A DNA stretch of 64,000 bases from CAYJBH01 sp964368815 (GCA_964368815.1 CAYJDA010000001.1:218575-282574), one strand, 5' to 3'; positions 25,873 to 35,361 are shown, counted from the first letter of the stretch. Notes: generated by a model not told the origin, from the letters alone. Program-made: numbers and translations.

Positions 25873-27906
25873 CTATTCTTGATAGTTTACCTTTATCATA
25901 TCCCAAATGTTTAGTTTTTCACAAGTTACAGTAACTGTATCATTTAATATACTGTACTCTGTCGCATGTTTTTCAATTACAGATTCTACCGATTTAACAA
26001 TTTTTCCGATAGGTATGCTGAGGGTAAAGCTGATTCCATAACAAGAAATAATATCGGTCAACGGGCGAGCACCTATGCTGTTGACAAAGTGAACCATGGA
26101 GTACGAATCTTTTTCAAACAACGTCATTTGAATTGCGCCGGGTGCATTAACATCTATGCGTGACGGTTTTGCAGCTAATAGGCTGATGCTATTTTTAAGA
26201 AAAGTATAATGATCCTCCATACCAAATTCTCTAATCAATCGTCCAAGCTGAATAGGTAGGTAAAGAACTGAACCATCACCATGTTTTGAAAGTATACTCA
26301 TTGGAACATTAGTGTGAGATGCCGGCAAGCTTGCTCGCTCAGGTGGAGCGCCAACAGAGTCTAACGGAGCAAATGTTGGCACTAAAGTTGTTACAACCTG
26401 CGATGTTGATTTGGCAGTACAATACCCAACGTGACCTGATAGTGGTAAAAGATGTGTCCCATCCATGTTTTCTAAGAAAACCGGATAATCATCACTCAAT
26501 CGAATATAGTTTGCACAAAGGTTTTCACTGGTTACAACCCTGTCCGCAATACCAAGCAATGGGTAAATCGGTTGCACATCTTGTCCGAATGCACTCTCCA
26601 CCAGTAGATTACCTCCGGCTTTCACATATGCTTCAAACATATCTGCCTGTTCTTCTAATATCACATATCCTTCCGGCAAAACCACCACATCAAATTGCTG
26701 TAGCTTTTCTGTTGACACCTGGTATGAAGATAGCAAAGAATACGTAATGTGCCCCCATGTTAAACCTTCTGCCCACCCGGTAACTGAAGGTCCGTTATCA
26801 CAAAGCAGCAAAACCTGTGTATTTTCAACTGCATCCTCCATCATTTCCTCAACCAGTCGAGCTCGATGGTTTATTTCTGCAACCGCACCAAGGATACGTT
26901 GATCTTCATTTGTTTCGGTAAACCCTGTAATGCTTGACCAAAACTGTCCACCGTTTGCCAACACCTGAGAGCACCAAAAAAGATACTCTTTAGTTGACAT
27001 TCCTGTGTGTCGCCAATCCATTCCGGGACAGGTGTGGATTATGCCAAACGGCGCTGGAATATCATCTATAGTGCGACCAAATTTCATTCTAGTAGCGGGT
27101 GTGATAGTATTTGGTAGGTTATATCTTCCTCGTGATAAAATATTTTGTGCTTCGGTACAAAGCATATTACCTGTTAGAATTCGCTCCTCTACGTTATCTC
27201 CTTGATCACAGTCCATTGAAGCAGGAAAATAATATCTTATAAATGGCTTATCCGGATGTTTAGTATGCATAAAACGCCAATACTTCATGGCCGTTGCTGT
27301 TGAACAGTAGGAAAGCCAATCCGGCTCAAAATCATCTGCTTGATTCGGCATTTCTTTGTGATAAAGTTTAAAATACTCTTCTTTGCATACATTACACCAA
27401 CAGGGTTTTGCATAGCTGTTGTTCCAAAAAACTCCATCAATATCGTAATTACTCATGGCTTCTTCCAACACTTGCTCAATAACTCCGGAGTTTTGATATC
27501 CGCCAAAAGCGCAGGTTAGATACAACAATTCCCAACTGCCCATTCGCATCTCACCTTGAGTAATTGCACTACCGTCAGGTCGGCGACAAACCCAGTTCGG
27601 ATGTTGCAAATAGATGTGATCCTCAATTGCTGAGGAATCAAATCGTGCTAATACTTTTATGTTACGCTTATGACATTCATCTATAATTTCGCCAAGAATG
27701 TCTCGTCCATTCATGTACGGGTTAACGTTATGTCCACTAACTTTGCTGGGATACCATGCAACAATCCCTCCTGCATTCATGCAAAGGGTGTTTGCACCCA
27801 TTTTCTCTACATCTGCCGCAATCTTAGCACAGTTCATGAGTGATGCGTCTTTTTCTTGCAGGTTAAACTGTAAAACACGCATAGGTTTCTCCCACCACTT
27901 TTTCAT
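25873..27906 (-). CDS. Glycoside hydrolase-like protein (GHL6 type) with a glutamine-amidotransferase-like domain
   Basis: A 677-residue cytoplasmic protein without a signal peptide. The N-terminal TIM barrel (about 1-340) has phrases of the GHL6 family: KMGANTLCMNAGGIVAWYPS, IIDECHKRNIKVLARFDSSA, then the long acidic loop around DGVFWNNSYAKPCWCNVCKE. Residues about 370-470 look like the beta-galactosidase trimerisation fold (VVLPEGYVILEEQADMFEAY, VKAGGNLLVES). A beta-rich C-terminal domain follows. The CWCNVC cysteines may bind a metal. The likely role is glycan degradation in the same pathway as the neighbouring ABC importer. RBS GGAGGTG is strong. Catalytic residues were not assigned. Confidence 0.75.
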   Translation of the reverse strand: MKKWWEKPMRVLQFNLQEKDASLMNCAKIAADVEKMGANTLCMNAGGIVAWYPSKVSGHNVNPYMNGRDILGEIIDECHKRNIKVLARFDSSAIEDHIYLQHPNWVCRRPDGSAITQGEMRMGSWELLYLTCAFGGYQNSGVIEQVLEEAMSNYDIDGVFWNNSYAKPCWCNVCKEEYFKLYHKEMPNQADDFEPDWLSYCSTATAMKYWRFMHTKHPDKPFIRYYFPASMDCDQGDNVEERILTGNMLCTEAQNILSRGRYNLPNTITPATRMKFGRTIDDIPAPFGIIHTCPGMDWRHTGMSTKEYLFWCSQVLANGGQFWSSITGFTETNEDQRILGAVAEINHRARLVEEMMEDAVENTQVLLLCDNGPSVTGWAEGLTWGHITYSLLSSYQVSTEKLQQFDVVVLPEGYVILEEQADMFEAYVKAGGNLLVESAFGQDVQPIYPLLGIADRVVTSENLCANYIRLSDDYPVFLENMDGTHLLPLSGHVGYCTAKSTSQVVTTLVPTFAPLDSVGAPPERASLPASHTNVPMSILSKHGDGSVLYLPIQLGRLIREFGMEDHYTFLKNSISLLAAKPSRIDVNAPGAIQMTLFEKDSYSMVHFVNSIGARPLTDIISCYGISFTLSIPIGKIVKSVESVIEKHATEYSILNDTVTVTCEKLNIWDMIKVNYQE

Positions 27907-28260
27907 AAATACACCTCCAAATTAATATGTATTATGCTACGATTACAACGCTATAATTATCTATTCATTATTTTATTAAAGATGAACTAATAAGTAAATA
28001 AACTAATCTTGTTATAAACATATATTTTTTTTATTAATTCGTTAAAAACGCTTATTATTAATCTAGTATTTATATTTTATTTATTTTATTTGTATATTTC
28101 CTCTATATTATAATATAACACTTATGTTTTTTGAACATTTGTAACAATGCCTATAAAATTAAAACAGGGTGTGGTCTAAATGTTCGTCACACCCTGTTAT
28201 TCTATGTTGAAAAATGGTTATTAAGTTATGTTCTCAGCATTATCTAACTAAAACTTTGCA
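27907..28260. other. AT-rich intergenic region between the hydrolase and rsgI-like genes
   Basis: Very AT-rich. It contains the terminator of the sigma/anti-sigma operon (28163-28198). No convincing promoter, RNA or reading frame was found in the remainder. Confidence 0.6.
28163..28198 (-). terminator. Terminator of the sigma/anti-sigma operon
   Basis: AACAGGGTGTG (28163-28173) and CACACCCTGTT (28188-28198) form an 11-bp stem. On the minus strand it is followed by a T-rich tail TTAATTTTAT. Confidence 0.88.
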
Positions 28261-29669
28261 TTAATCGTCATTATCGTCGTCATCATCGTCATCGTCATTA
28301 TCGTCGTAATCATCATCGTAATCATCATCGTAATCATCGTCGTAATTGTCGTCGTAATCGTCGTCGTAATCGTCGTCGTAATTGTCGTCGTAATTGTCGT
28401 CGTCATTGTCGTCTTCATCGTCGTAGATGTCATCCAAAANNNNNNNNNNNNNNNNNNNNNNNNNNNNNNNNNNNNNNNNNNNNNNNNNNNNNNNNNNNNN
28501 NNNNNNNNNNNNNNNNNNNNNNNNNNNNNNNNNNNNNNNTCGTCGTAATTGTCGTCGTCATTGTCGTCTTCATCGTCGTAGATGTCATCCAAAATATCAT
28601 CTATTTCGTCATCAAGATCATCATTATCATCGAGATCGTCCATAATATCATCAAGATCATCAACAATGTCGTCGTCAGCAAGATCATCTAAAACATCTTC
28701 CTGTGCGTCATTTTCAAAATCTACTTCTCTTTTGACGAGTTCACCGGTCAAGGCATTAATGTCATATTTAAATTCATCTCCATTAGCATTTTCAAACTCA
28801 ACTTCATATACCATTATTCCATTCTCAAAGTCTAGTTCAACATCACGACTATTAGTTTGCTCTATAGTAAATCCGTCTATTGCAAGAGCAGCATTTAATG
28901 CACTTTCAACTCCGATATATGCCATGTCGCTCACTTCACCCAAGCTGCTAATATCCTCTGTTACATTTAGCAACAGTCCAAGCTCGGTAATAGAAAGCTG
29001 TGAAAGCTGTTCTTCATTATAAACCGGAGATTGCTCGAGTATTTGGTTAATAAGGTTTGCTTTGCCATCAGAAATTCCGTATTTTGTGGAGGTTTCAGCA
29101 GTGCTTTCGGTACTAACATTTTGACTTAATACGGCACCATTTACCTGTGCGTCATGCATCACCGATTCTATAGCAAATGCAAGCTGTTGTTCTAGCTGTG
29201 CTCCTGTATTTGCATCAGAGTCTTCAACAGTTAGAAGAATTGAATTTTGAATATCATTAATAAAGCCATTTCTTAGCATTGAACCTACGATCGCATTTAC
29301 GGCAAGTTCGGCATCATTTCCTTCTATTGCCATTTCACCTAACACCTTCTCACCCTCCGTGTTAAGTGCATTAGCACTCAGAACTTTGTTGTTTTTATTA
29401 ACTGTTAATTCTATACTGGGGTTGACATCAAGTGATATTGTTGCAGCAGTTGCATAGTTGGTATTATAACCATATATACCTACCGCCAACATGCAACAAG
29501 CCGCTACCGCAGCTATTGCAGTGAAAAATTTCTTTTTACTTTTTACGGGATTCATAATAAGTACCTGTCCTTCCTTACGTTCACAACCTTGGAGGACGGC
29601 ATCAAATACATCCGGTGTAATTTGTTCATAGGACTTTTTAATTTTTTGTTCAAAATTTTGATTATTCAT
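28261..29669 (-). CDS. RsgI-like anti-sigma factor with an Asp-rich tail, interrupted by an N gap
   Basis: A membrane anti-sigma factor paired with the ECF sigma gene 2 bp upstream. Residues 1-46 are the cytoplasmic sigma-binding part and about 47-70 are a TM segment. The extracellular part begins with ISLDVNPSIELTVNKNNKVL, the RsgI middle-domain signature. A PepSY-like domain (about 245-300, EVEFENANGDEFKYDINALT) follows. The tail is almost all Asp, with spaced Tyr and Asn. The gap 28440-28539 interrupts it. Joining the flanks through their shared 55 bases gives 1254 coding bases, an intact frame of 417 residues ending at the TAA at 28261. The tail may bind Ca2+ or a surface ligand. Confidence 0.85.
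28262..28439 (-). repeat. Degenerate GAC/GAT-rich codon repeat
   Basis: On the coding strand, runs of GAC and GAT codons with regularly spaced TAC and AAT give units such as DDDY and DDNY. The plus strand reads as TCGTCG-rich sequence. Confidence 0.85.
28440..28539. other. Assembly gap of 100 N with overlapping flanks
   Basis: The last 55 bases before the gap (28385-28439) are identical to the first 55 after it (28540-28594). The gap is probably an artefact between two overlapping contig ends and hides no unique sequence. Confidence 0.9.
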
Positions 29670-29671
29670 AA

Positions 29672-30241
29672 TTAGCCTATTCCTTCCTCGGTCAATTTTT
29701 CTCTTAATTTCTTAATGGCTCTGTGGTATTTAGAAAGTACTGTTGGGATCGGCATATCTAAAAATACAGCGATTTCTCTGTGTTTAAATCCGGCTACGGT
29801 GTGCAGTACCACTATTTGTTGTTCTTCCTGTGAAAGTGAGTTTAACGATTCGCTGAGTATTACCCTTTGTTCAGGCGACAATCCTTCATGGGCTTCAAGA
29901 AAAGGTTCGAAATCTTCGATTTGTACTGTTTTCTTTTGTTGTCGCATCTTCATGAAACACAAATTTTTTGTTATAGTCATTATCCATGCCATTGGTTTAC
30001 CGTGAGCTTTGTAACCATCCGCAGAGTTATATATTGTTATGTAGCAATCCTGCATAACATCCTCGGCATCCGCAGAGTTTTTTAAAAGAGAGAGTGAATA
30101 TGCAAAAACGGAGGTTTTTGTTTTATTGTATAAAACTTCAAGTGCCGACCGGTCACCCTGCGCTATCTCTTCTATACAATCTTCCAAAATACTGTCCTTT
30201 GAAGCTGTTCCGGTTAATGACGTCAAACAAAAAAATAACAT
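29672..30241 (-). CDS. ECF-type RNA polymerase sigma factor
   Basis: A 189-residue sigma-70 family factor with region 2 (ALEVLYNKTKTSVFAYSLSL, then NSADAEDVMQDCYITIY) and region 4 (LNSLSQEEQQIVVLHTVAGF, then MPIPTVLSKYHRAIKKLREK). Regions 1 and 3 are missing, as in ECF factors. It directs transcription of a regulon controlled by the membrane anti-sigma factor encoded just downstream. The ATG at 30241 follows AGGGAGA. The pair is probably autoregulated, but no -35 AAC motif could be singled out. Confidence 0.92.
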   Translation of the reverse strand: MLFFCLTSLTGTASKDSILEDCIEEIAQGDRSALEVLYNKTKTSVFAYSLSLLKNSADAEDVMQDCYITIYNSADGYKAHGKPMAWIMTITKNLCFMKMRQQKKTVQIEDFEPFLEAHEGLSPEQRVILSESLNSLSQEEQQIVVLHTVAGFKHREIAVFLDMPIPTVLSKYHRAIKKLREKLTEEGIG

Positions 30242-30316
30242 ATTTTTCTCCCTTTCACTATGTTAATGCACGAACATCAACTTTTATTGCATGCATACTA
30301 ATTTTTTTTATTTTTA

Positions 30317-30345
30317 TTTACAAACTTAATTAGTAATGGTAATAT
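30317..30345 (+). promoter_or_regulatory. Promoter of proA
   Basis: TTTACA (30317-30322), a 17-bp spacer and TAATAT (30340-30345), about 60 bp upstream of the ATG. Confidence 0.55.
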
Positions 30346-30406
30346 TTATATTACATTATACTATATAACAAAACTGTAATGCAATACATCATTAACGGAG
30401 GATTAT

Positions 30407-31648
30407 ATGTCCGAGCTTAAATCAGCCTGTTTATTAGCTAAAAAATCACTGCCAATTTTACAGGAAGCATCCCACACTTTAAGATGCAAGGTGATATCCG
30501 ATCTATCCCTGCTGCTTGAAAAAAACAAGAATTATCTTATTACAGAAAATAAAAAGGATATTGAAAATGCAAGAATCAACAATCGCCCGGAGGCTATGGT
30601 TGATAGGCTAACACTAACCGAGGAACGTATTAGCGGTATGTCCTCCTCACTCAATAAGGTAGCTTCGTTACCTGACCCTCTTGGGCATAGTGTTGGCCAT
30701 ATCCATCCAAAAGGAATGAAAATAAATAGGGTTACCGTTCCTTTAGGCATAATTGCTGTTATTTTTGAAAGCCGACCTAACGTTACGGTGGATATAGCCG
30801 CATTGGCAATTAAAACCGGCAACGGGGCCATTCTCCGTGGTGGTAGCGAAGCTATCAACACTAACCTAGCCTTATCAAAACTGATATCTAAAGCTTTAGA
30901 GGATAACAATTTGCCGGCTGATATTATTTATCTCGTTAAGGACACTTCCCGTGCCACTGCCGATGAGCTGTTAACACTCCGTGGATATATTGATATACTC
31001 ATACCAAGGGGCGGTGCTTCCCTGATTCAACATACAGTTAACAATGCTAAGGTTCCTGTTATAGAAACAGGCGCCGGAATATGTCATGTTTACATTGATG
31101 AAACCGCAGATTTTGACATGGCACTTAATATCCTTGAAAATGCGAAAACTCAACGCCCATCTGTATGTAACGCTGCAGAAACGTTGATCTGCCATAAAAA
31201 TATTGCCAATAAATTCTTACCTTTAGCAAAAAAAAGGTTAGATAAATTTGGTGTCATCTGGCACGGGTGCGAAGAAAGTATAAAAATATTAACCGATATT
31301 AATCTTGCTGATAATGAATGCTTTGCAACCGAATATAACGACCTTGAAATCAACTGTCGTATAGTTGATAATATTAGCAATGCCATTGACCACATATCGC
31401 AATTTGGAACATTACACAGCGAAGCTATCGTCACCACCGACATGAAGCAGGCAAAGCTTTTCACTTCTGTAGTTGATGCCGCAGTTGTATATGTAAACAC
31501 TTCCACTCGATTTACCGACGGTGAAGAATTCGGGTTTGGCGCAGAGATAGGAATATCTACACAAAAGCTACCGCCTCGAGGACCTATGGGCCCGTCGGCA
31601 CTAACCACTATAAAATATATTGTTGAAGGCGACGGCCAAATTAGATAA
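30407..31648 (+). CDS. proA: Glutamate-5-semialdehyde dehydrogenase (gamma-glutamyl phosphate reductase)
   Basis: A 413-residue enzyme of proline synthesis that reduces gamma-glutamyl phosphate to glutamate semialdehyde with NADPH. The Rossmann region shows VPLGIIAVIFESRPNVTVDI and GNGAILRGGSEA. The catalytic cysteine is in KTQRPSVCNAAETLI, and FGAEIGISTQKLPPRGPMG is the C-terminal signature. The length is typical. proB, usually adjacent, is not in this window, so proA is transcribed alone here. RBS GGAGG precedes the ATG. Confidence 0.96.
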   Translation: MSELKSACLLAKKSLPILQEASHTLRCKVISDLSLLLEKNKNYLITENKKDIENARINNRPEAMVDRLTLTEERISGMSSSLNKVASLPDPLGHSVGHIHPKGMKINRVTVPLGIIAVIFESRPNVTVDIAALAIKTGNGAILRGGSEAINTNLALSKLISKALEDNNLPADIIYLVKDTSRATADELLTLRGYIDILIPRGGASLIQHTVNNAKVPVIETGAGICHVYIDETADFDMALNILENAKTQRPSVCNAAETLICHKNIANKFLPLAKKRLDKFGVIWHGCEESIKILTDINLADNECFATEYNDLEINCRIVDNISNAIDHISQFGTLHSEAIVTTDMKQAKLFTSVVDAAVVYVNTSTRFTDGEEFGFGAEIGISTQKLPPRGPMGPSALTTIKYIVEGDGQIR

Positions 31649-31779
31649 ATATTGTTAATAACTTTACCCTTTCTTTATGATAAGGTTTATTTAGTTTTTT
31701 TTGAAAATTTTTCATATTTAGTGGAAATTTGTTTAAAAACGTGTTAATATATCTATATATGTATTTTTATAGGTGAGTT

Positions 31780-32511
31780 TTGACACATAGCGATAATATT
31801 TTTGGAAAAAATGCAGTAGAGGCTATACTAAAAGGCGACACTGCCGTAGACAAGTTATATATATCAAGCTCTATGGAACGTAAGGTTGCTTCATATTTTG
31901 AAGCTCTTGCAAAAGCAAAAAGTGCTGTTGTTAAGTATACCCCTTCTCAAAAAATGGACCTCATGGTAGGCGGCGGAAAACACCAAGGACTTATAGCCAT
32001 AGCTGCCGAGTTAGACTATCTTTCCATCAGTGACCTGGAAATGCTTTCATCGAGCACGGAACAGGCAACCTTTTTGTTACTTGACGAAATTTCTGACCCA
32101 CACAACCTCGGAGCAATGATAAGAACAGCCTATTTATTTGGTGTTACTGCAGTGGTAATAGGTAAAAGAGGAGGTTGCTCGGTAACAGCAACTGCCGTTA
32201 AATCGTCTGCCGGTGCAGCACACAGAGTTCCTATAGTAAGAGTTGCAAATATAGGTGAGGCAGTAAGAAGACTAAAAAGTAATTCAGTGTTCGTATTTGC
32301 TGCTGATACCGACGGGACAACTTTAGATGAAATGGATTTCACCGGCAAACTTGCTATCGTTATGGGTAGTGAGGGTAGTGGCGTTAGTCCACTTGTAAAA
32401 AAACTATGTGATGGCAAAATAACAATTCCCCACAGAAAAGATGCTTCCATCGACAGCCTCAATGTTTCGGTAGCGGCGGGGATTATTTTACAAAAAATGA
32501 ATCGTATATAG
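31780..32511 (+). CDS. rlmB: 23S rRNA (guanosine-2'-O)-methyltransferase RlmB/TrmH family
   Basis: A 243-residue SPOUT methyltransferase. The N-terminal substrate-binding domain starts DNIFGKNAVEAILKGD. The catalytic trefoil-knot domain has LLDEISDPHNLGAMIRTAYL (motif 1), IVMGSEGSGVSPLV (motif 2) and DSLNVSVAAGIIL (motif 3). It likely methylates G2251 of 23S rRNA or a related ribose. The start is the TTG at 31780 after AGGTGAG; no ATG or GTG in frame fits better. The P-type ATPase-like gene follows after 30 bp and may be co-transcribed. Confidence 0.93.
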   Translation: MTHSDNIFGKNAVEAILKGDTAVDKLYISSSMERKVASYFEALAKAKSAVVKYTPSQKMDLMVGGGKHQGLIAIAAELDYLSISDLEMLSSSTEQATFLLLDEISDPHNLGAMIRTAYLFGVTAVVIGKRGGCSVTATAVKSSAGAAHRVPIVRVANIGEAVRRLKSNSVFVFAADTDGTTLDEMDFTGKLAIVMGSEGSGVSPLVKKLCDGKITIPHRKDASIDSLNVSVAAGIILQKMNRI

Positions 32512-32541
32512 CTCTAAATTAAAGAAGTTAAGAGGTGAGAG

Positions 32542-35361
32542 GTGCAGAATAATTTCAACAATCAAGAGAGTATTGAAGATATATTAAATCAGGTTCGGCA
32601 GAAAAAACAAACTCATGGGATGAATGCTACCGATAATACTTCGAGCGAACGAAAGTATGAGCCGGTGTTTAAACCTGAGTATAAAGAAAATAGCGATATT
32701 AATTTCTCAACCCCGCCCGCGGTTAAGATACCGTCTACCGAGAGACAAAAACCGAGAGGGCCTGTTTTTGGCGCAAAACCGCCGGAGCCGGTTAAAGAAA
32801 TCCCCATTCCTCCGCCGGCACACAACAAGGGACACGGTGTTGTTACCGGACTTTTAGGAGAGCTTGGTAATCCGCCTCCAAACAAAGAAGCTGTTGCCTC
32901 AAAGGAGGCATCCTACCCTCTAACACAACAGGAATACATAAGCCAGCAACAGCAGGTTCAACCGAGCTCAGACGGAAAAGGGCATGGAGTAATCACCGGG
33001 CTTCTGGGAGATCTTGAAAGACCCACAAAGCAGCAAGCTTCCCGCACTCCAACACCTCCGGTACCTCCAGCACCAACCCCACCAATCCCTGCCGTAGCTA
33101 CAACGCCTATAGAAAATAAATCTGTATCAGATACGCCGGTTCAGCAGCCTTTAAATACCCCGACAGCGCCTACCCCTATTGCAAAACCGGTTGCTTCCGA
33201 AACCTTTACCCCACCAAAAAAGAAAAAATCAACAACAACCTTTATTCCAAAGGAGCGAGTAATAACCAAAGAGGTTAATAAACCTACCTTCCAGAGCCTT
33301 AAAGAGCTTGAAAACCGCATGAGTTCAATGGAATATGCAGACACGACTGAAGAAAGCGCCTCAAATATTCAAAATGATAACCTCACCAGAACAGGATCAA
33401 TTAGGGTGGAAGCTTTAGGAGATGAAAGATTCTACGAATTTTTCAGCTCAACAGTTGCTATGGATAAAGAGGCATTAAAGGATGCGGTTAAGGGTAAAAA
33501 GCGCAAACGCACCATGCGTAATTACTTCAATACCACCAGTATTAATACCGGTGACGTACCACGCTCCGACGCATTTGTTCCTCCCCAAGAGGAGCAGGTT
33601 ATTGAAGAAGTGATCGAGGATATCGACGTAGAGGATTACAATGATTTGACCGACGCTTCCGGAATTTTACAGGATCTTAAAAGGATGACACGCTTTGCCT
33701 TTTTTAGATTCTTTGTTGTTACACTAATAGCCGGAGCTGTTACTTATCTTTCCACAGCGCTTTTTTATGTAAGTCCTCTCCCATCTGTTTTTCTTGGAGA
33801 TGGCGGTGATTTAGTTATCTATTACACCTTACTCGGGTTAATGACCTTGAGTGTTTTGGTAGCATTTCCAACATTTGGCCGAGGGTTTACCGGACTTTTC
33901 ACCATCCCCACCCAGGATAGTTTTGTTTTTATCTCAATTCTCGGTGCTGCTGCACAGATCAGTGTATTAGCAATAATGCAGGCTTCACCCATTGCTGAAG
34001 ATGTTACTATTTTTGCACCGTTTGCTATGCTTGCTTATGTAATTAACGCGTTAGGCAGGTGGCTACAACTTAGAGGAATAACCACTAACTTCTCGATAGC
34101 CAGTGAAGGGTTTGACCATTCTGCAGCATATCTTGTAAAAAACAGAGAAGCCGTTCTTAAATTAACTGCCGGCATTAAGGAGGAATATCCCGAACTTCTT
34201 TTATCAAGGCCAACCGCACTTGTTAAGAATTTTTTAAGGCAGAGCTTTAGCCCTCATGAAAGCGATCGAAACGGAAAAAGGTACGGAATAATAATCTTAT
34301 TAACCTCTATTGCATCGGCTTTAATAACCTATTATCTTACACAGGGCAACCTTGTTACCGTAATTTCGGTTTTTGCCGCTGTATTAGTTATAGCCTCGCC
34401 GCTAGCGTCTATCTTTGTTCAGGTTCTGCCCACCGTTTTGATGAATAAAAGCGCTTCCAGGGTTGGGGCAATAATCCCCGGATGGGAGGCGATTGAGGGT
34501 ATAGGAAAAACAACTGCCGTTATGCTTAATGCTCATGATATTTTTCCACCTACCACTGTTAGGCTTCATGCTATAAAAACCTTTAATAAGGATCAGCGCA
34601 TAGATCTTGCAATTCTATATGCCGCAAGTGTACTTACAAACGCCTGTGCTACATTAAGAGATATTTTTCTATCTATGATTGAGGGTAAAACCGAGATGCT
34701 GTTTGAGGTAGAATCCTTAACAAACGAGGTTGGGTATGGATTTACCGCATGGGTTGATGGAAAACGAATTAACATCGGTAATCGAGATTTAATGGAAAAG
34801 CACAATATTCCATTACCATCGATGGATTTTGAGAGCAGATTTTCTAAATCTGAGCGGAGTGTTATTTATCTTGCTGTATCTGGAACTCTTTACTGTATGT
34901 TTTTAGTTTCCTATGTAGCTGATGAAGATATAGCTATGACACTAAATATACTTCGCCAGAGTGAGGTATCCTTGCTGATACGTTCCGATGATTTCAATAT
35001 TACGAGTGAGCTTGTTTCACAAAAGTTTGAAATATCTCCTGAAAATCTTAAAGTATTAAATGGCAAGGAAGATGAAATTGCCCAACGATACACTAACTAT
35101 CTTCCAGACAGTGAGGGTATCATGACGCATTTTGGAACTTTTTCTTCCTTTATTGGTGGCCTGCGTGCAGCCTCAGCCGCTGAGTCCGCAGAGCGAATGG
35201 CATCAGTTCTTCAAACAATTACTGTATTAATCAGCTTAATGATTGCAGTTGTTCTATCAGTAACAATGGGATTACACGGATTACATTCCGCAATTATTTT
35301 GGCCTACCAAATAATGTGGATGGTAATCACAATTTTGGTAATTACCATAAAGCGATATTAG
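32542..35361 (+). CDS. P1B-type ATPase-like membrane protein lacking the catalytic aspartate, with a Pro-rich N-terminus
   Basis: A 939-residue protein. Residues 1 to about 380 are hydrophilic and Pro/Thr-rich, with two copies of a GHGV[VI]TGLLG[ED]L motif (near 97 and 147) and a basic patch (KGKKRKR). Six TM segments span about 387-630 and one or two more lie near the C-terminus. The part after the sixth TM aligns by eye with CopA-type ATPases: SPL stands for CPC, then AIIPGWEAIEGIGKTTAVML, where DKTGTLT should follow but NAHDIFP is found (Asn663 for the phosphorylated Asp). The nucleotide-domain phrase VDGKRINIGNRDLMEKHNIP is kept. TGD has become RSDD, and GDGxND is absent. It is probably a pseudo-enzyme, regulator or scaffold. 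The GTG start follows GAGGTG. Confidence 0.8.
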   Translation: MQNNFNNQESIEDILNQVRQKKQTHGMNATDNTSSERKYEPVFKPEYKENSDINFSTPPAVKIPSTERQKPRGPVFGAKPPEPVKEIPIPPPAHNKGHGVVTGLLGELGNPPPNKEAVASKEASYPLTQQEYISQQQQVQPSSDGKGHGVITGLLGDLERPTKQQASRTPTPPVPPAPTPPIPAVATTPIENKSVSDTPVQQPLNTPTAPTPIAKPVASETFTPPKKKKSTTTFIPKERVITKEVNKPTFQSLKELENRMSSMEYADTTEESASNIQNDNLTRTGSIRVEALGDERFYEFFSSTVAMDKEALKDAVKGKKRKRTMRNYFNTTSINTGDVPRSDAFVPPQEEQVIEEVIEDIDVEDYNDLTDASGILQDLKRMTRFAFFRFFVVTLIAGAVTYLSTALFYVSPLPSVFLGDGGDLVIYYTLLGLMTLSVLVAFPTFGRGFTGLFTIPTQDSFVFISILGAAAQISVLAIMQASPIAEDVTIFAPFAMLAYVINALGRWLQLRGITTNFSIASEGFDHSAAYLVKNREAVLKLTAGIKEEYPELLLSRPTALVKNFLRQSFSPHESDRNGKRYGIIILLTSIASALITYYLTQGNLVTVISVFAAVLVIASPLASIFVQVLPTVLMNKSASRVGAIIPGWEAIEGIGKTTAVMLNAHDIFPPTTVRLHAIKTFNKDQRIDLAILYAASVLTNACATLRDIFLSMIEGKTEMLFEVESLTNEVGYGFTAWVDGKRINIGNRDLMEKHNIPLPSMDFESRFSKSERSVIYLAVSGTLYCMFLVSYVADEDIAMTLNILRQSEVSLLIRSDDFNITSELVSQKFEISPENLKVLNGKEDEIAQRYTNYLPDSEGIMTHFGTFSSFIGGLRAASAAESAERMASVLQTITVLISLMIAVVLSVTMGLHGLHSAIILAYQIMWMVITILVITIKRY

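Noticed and set aside
28262..28640. CRISPR-like regular repeats
   Set aside because: The repeats are irregular GAC/GAT codons within a protein frame, without spacers.
28262..29022. Long plus-strand frames over the Asp-rich and PepSY part of the anti-sigma gene
   Set aside because: They are shadows of the repetitive coding strand (Ser/Arg-rich translations) without start signals.
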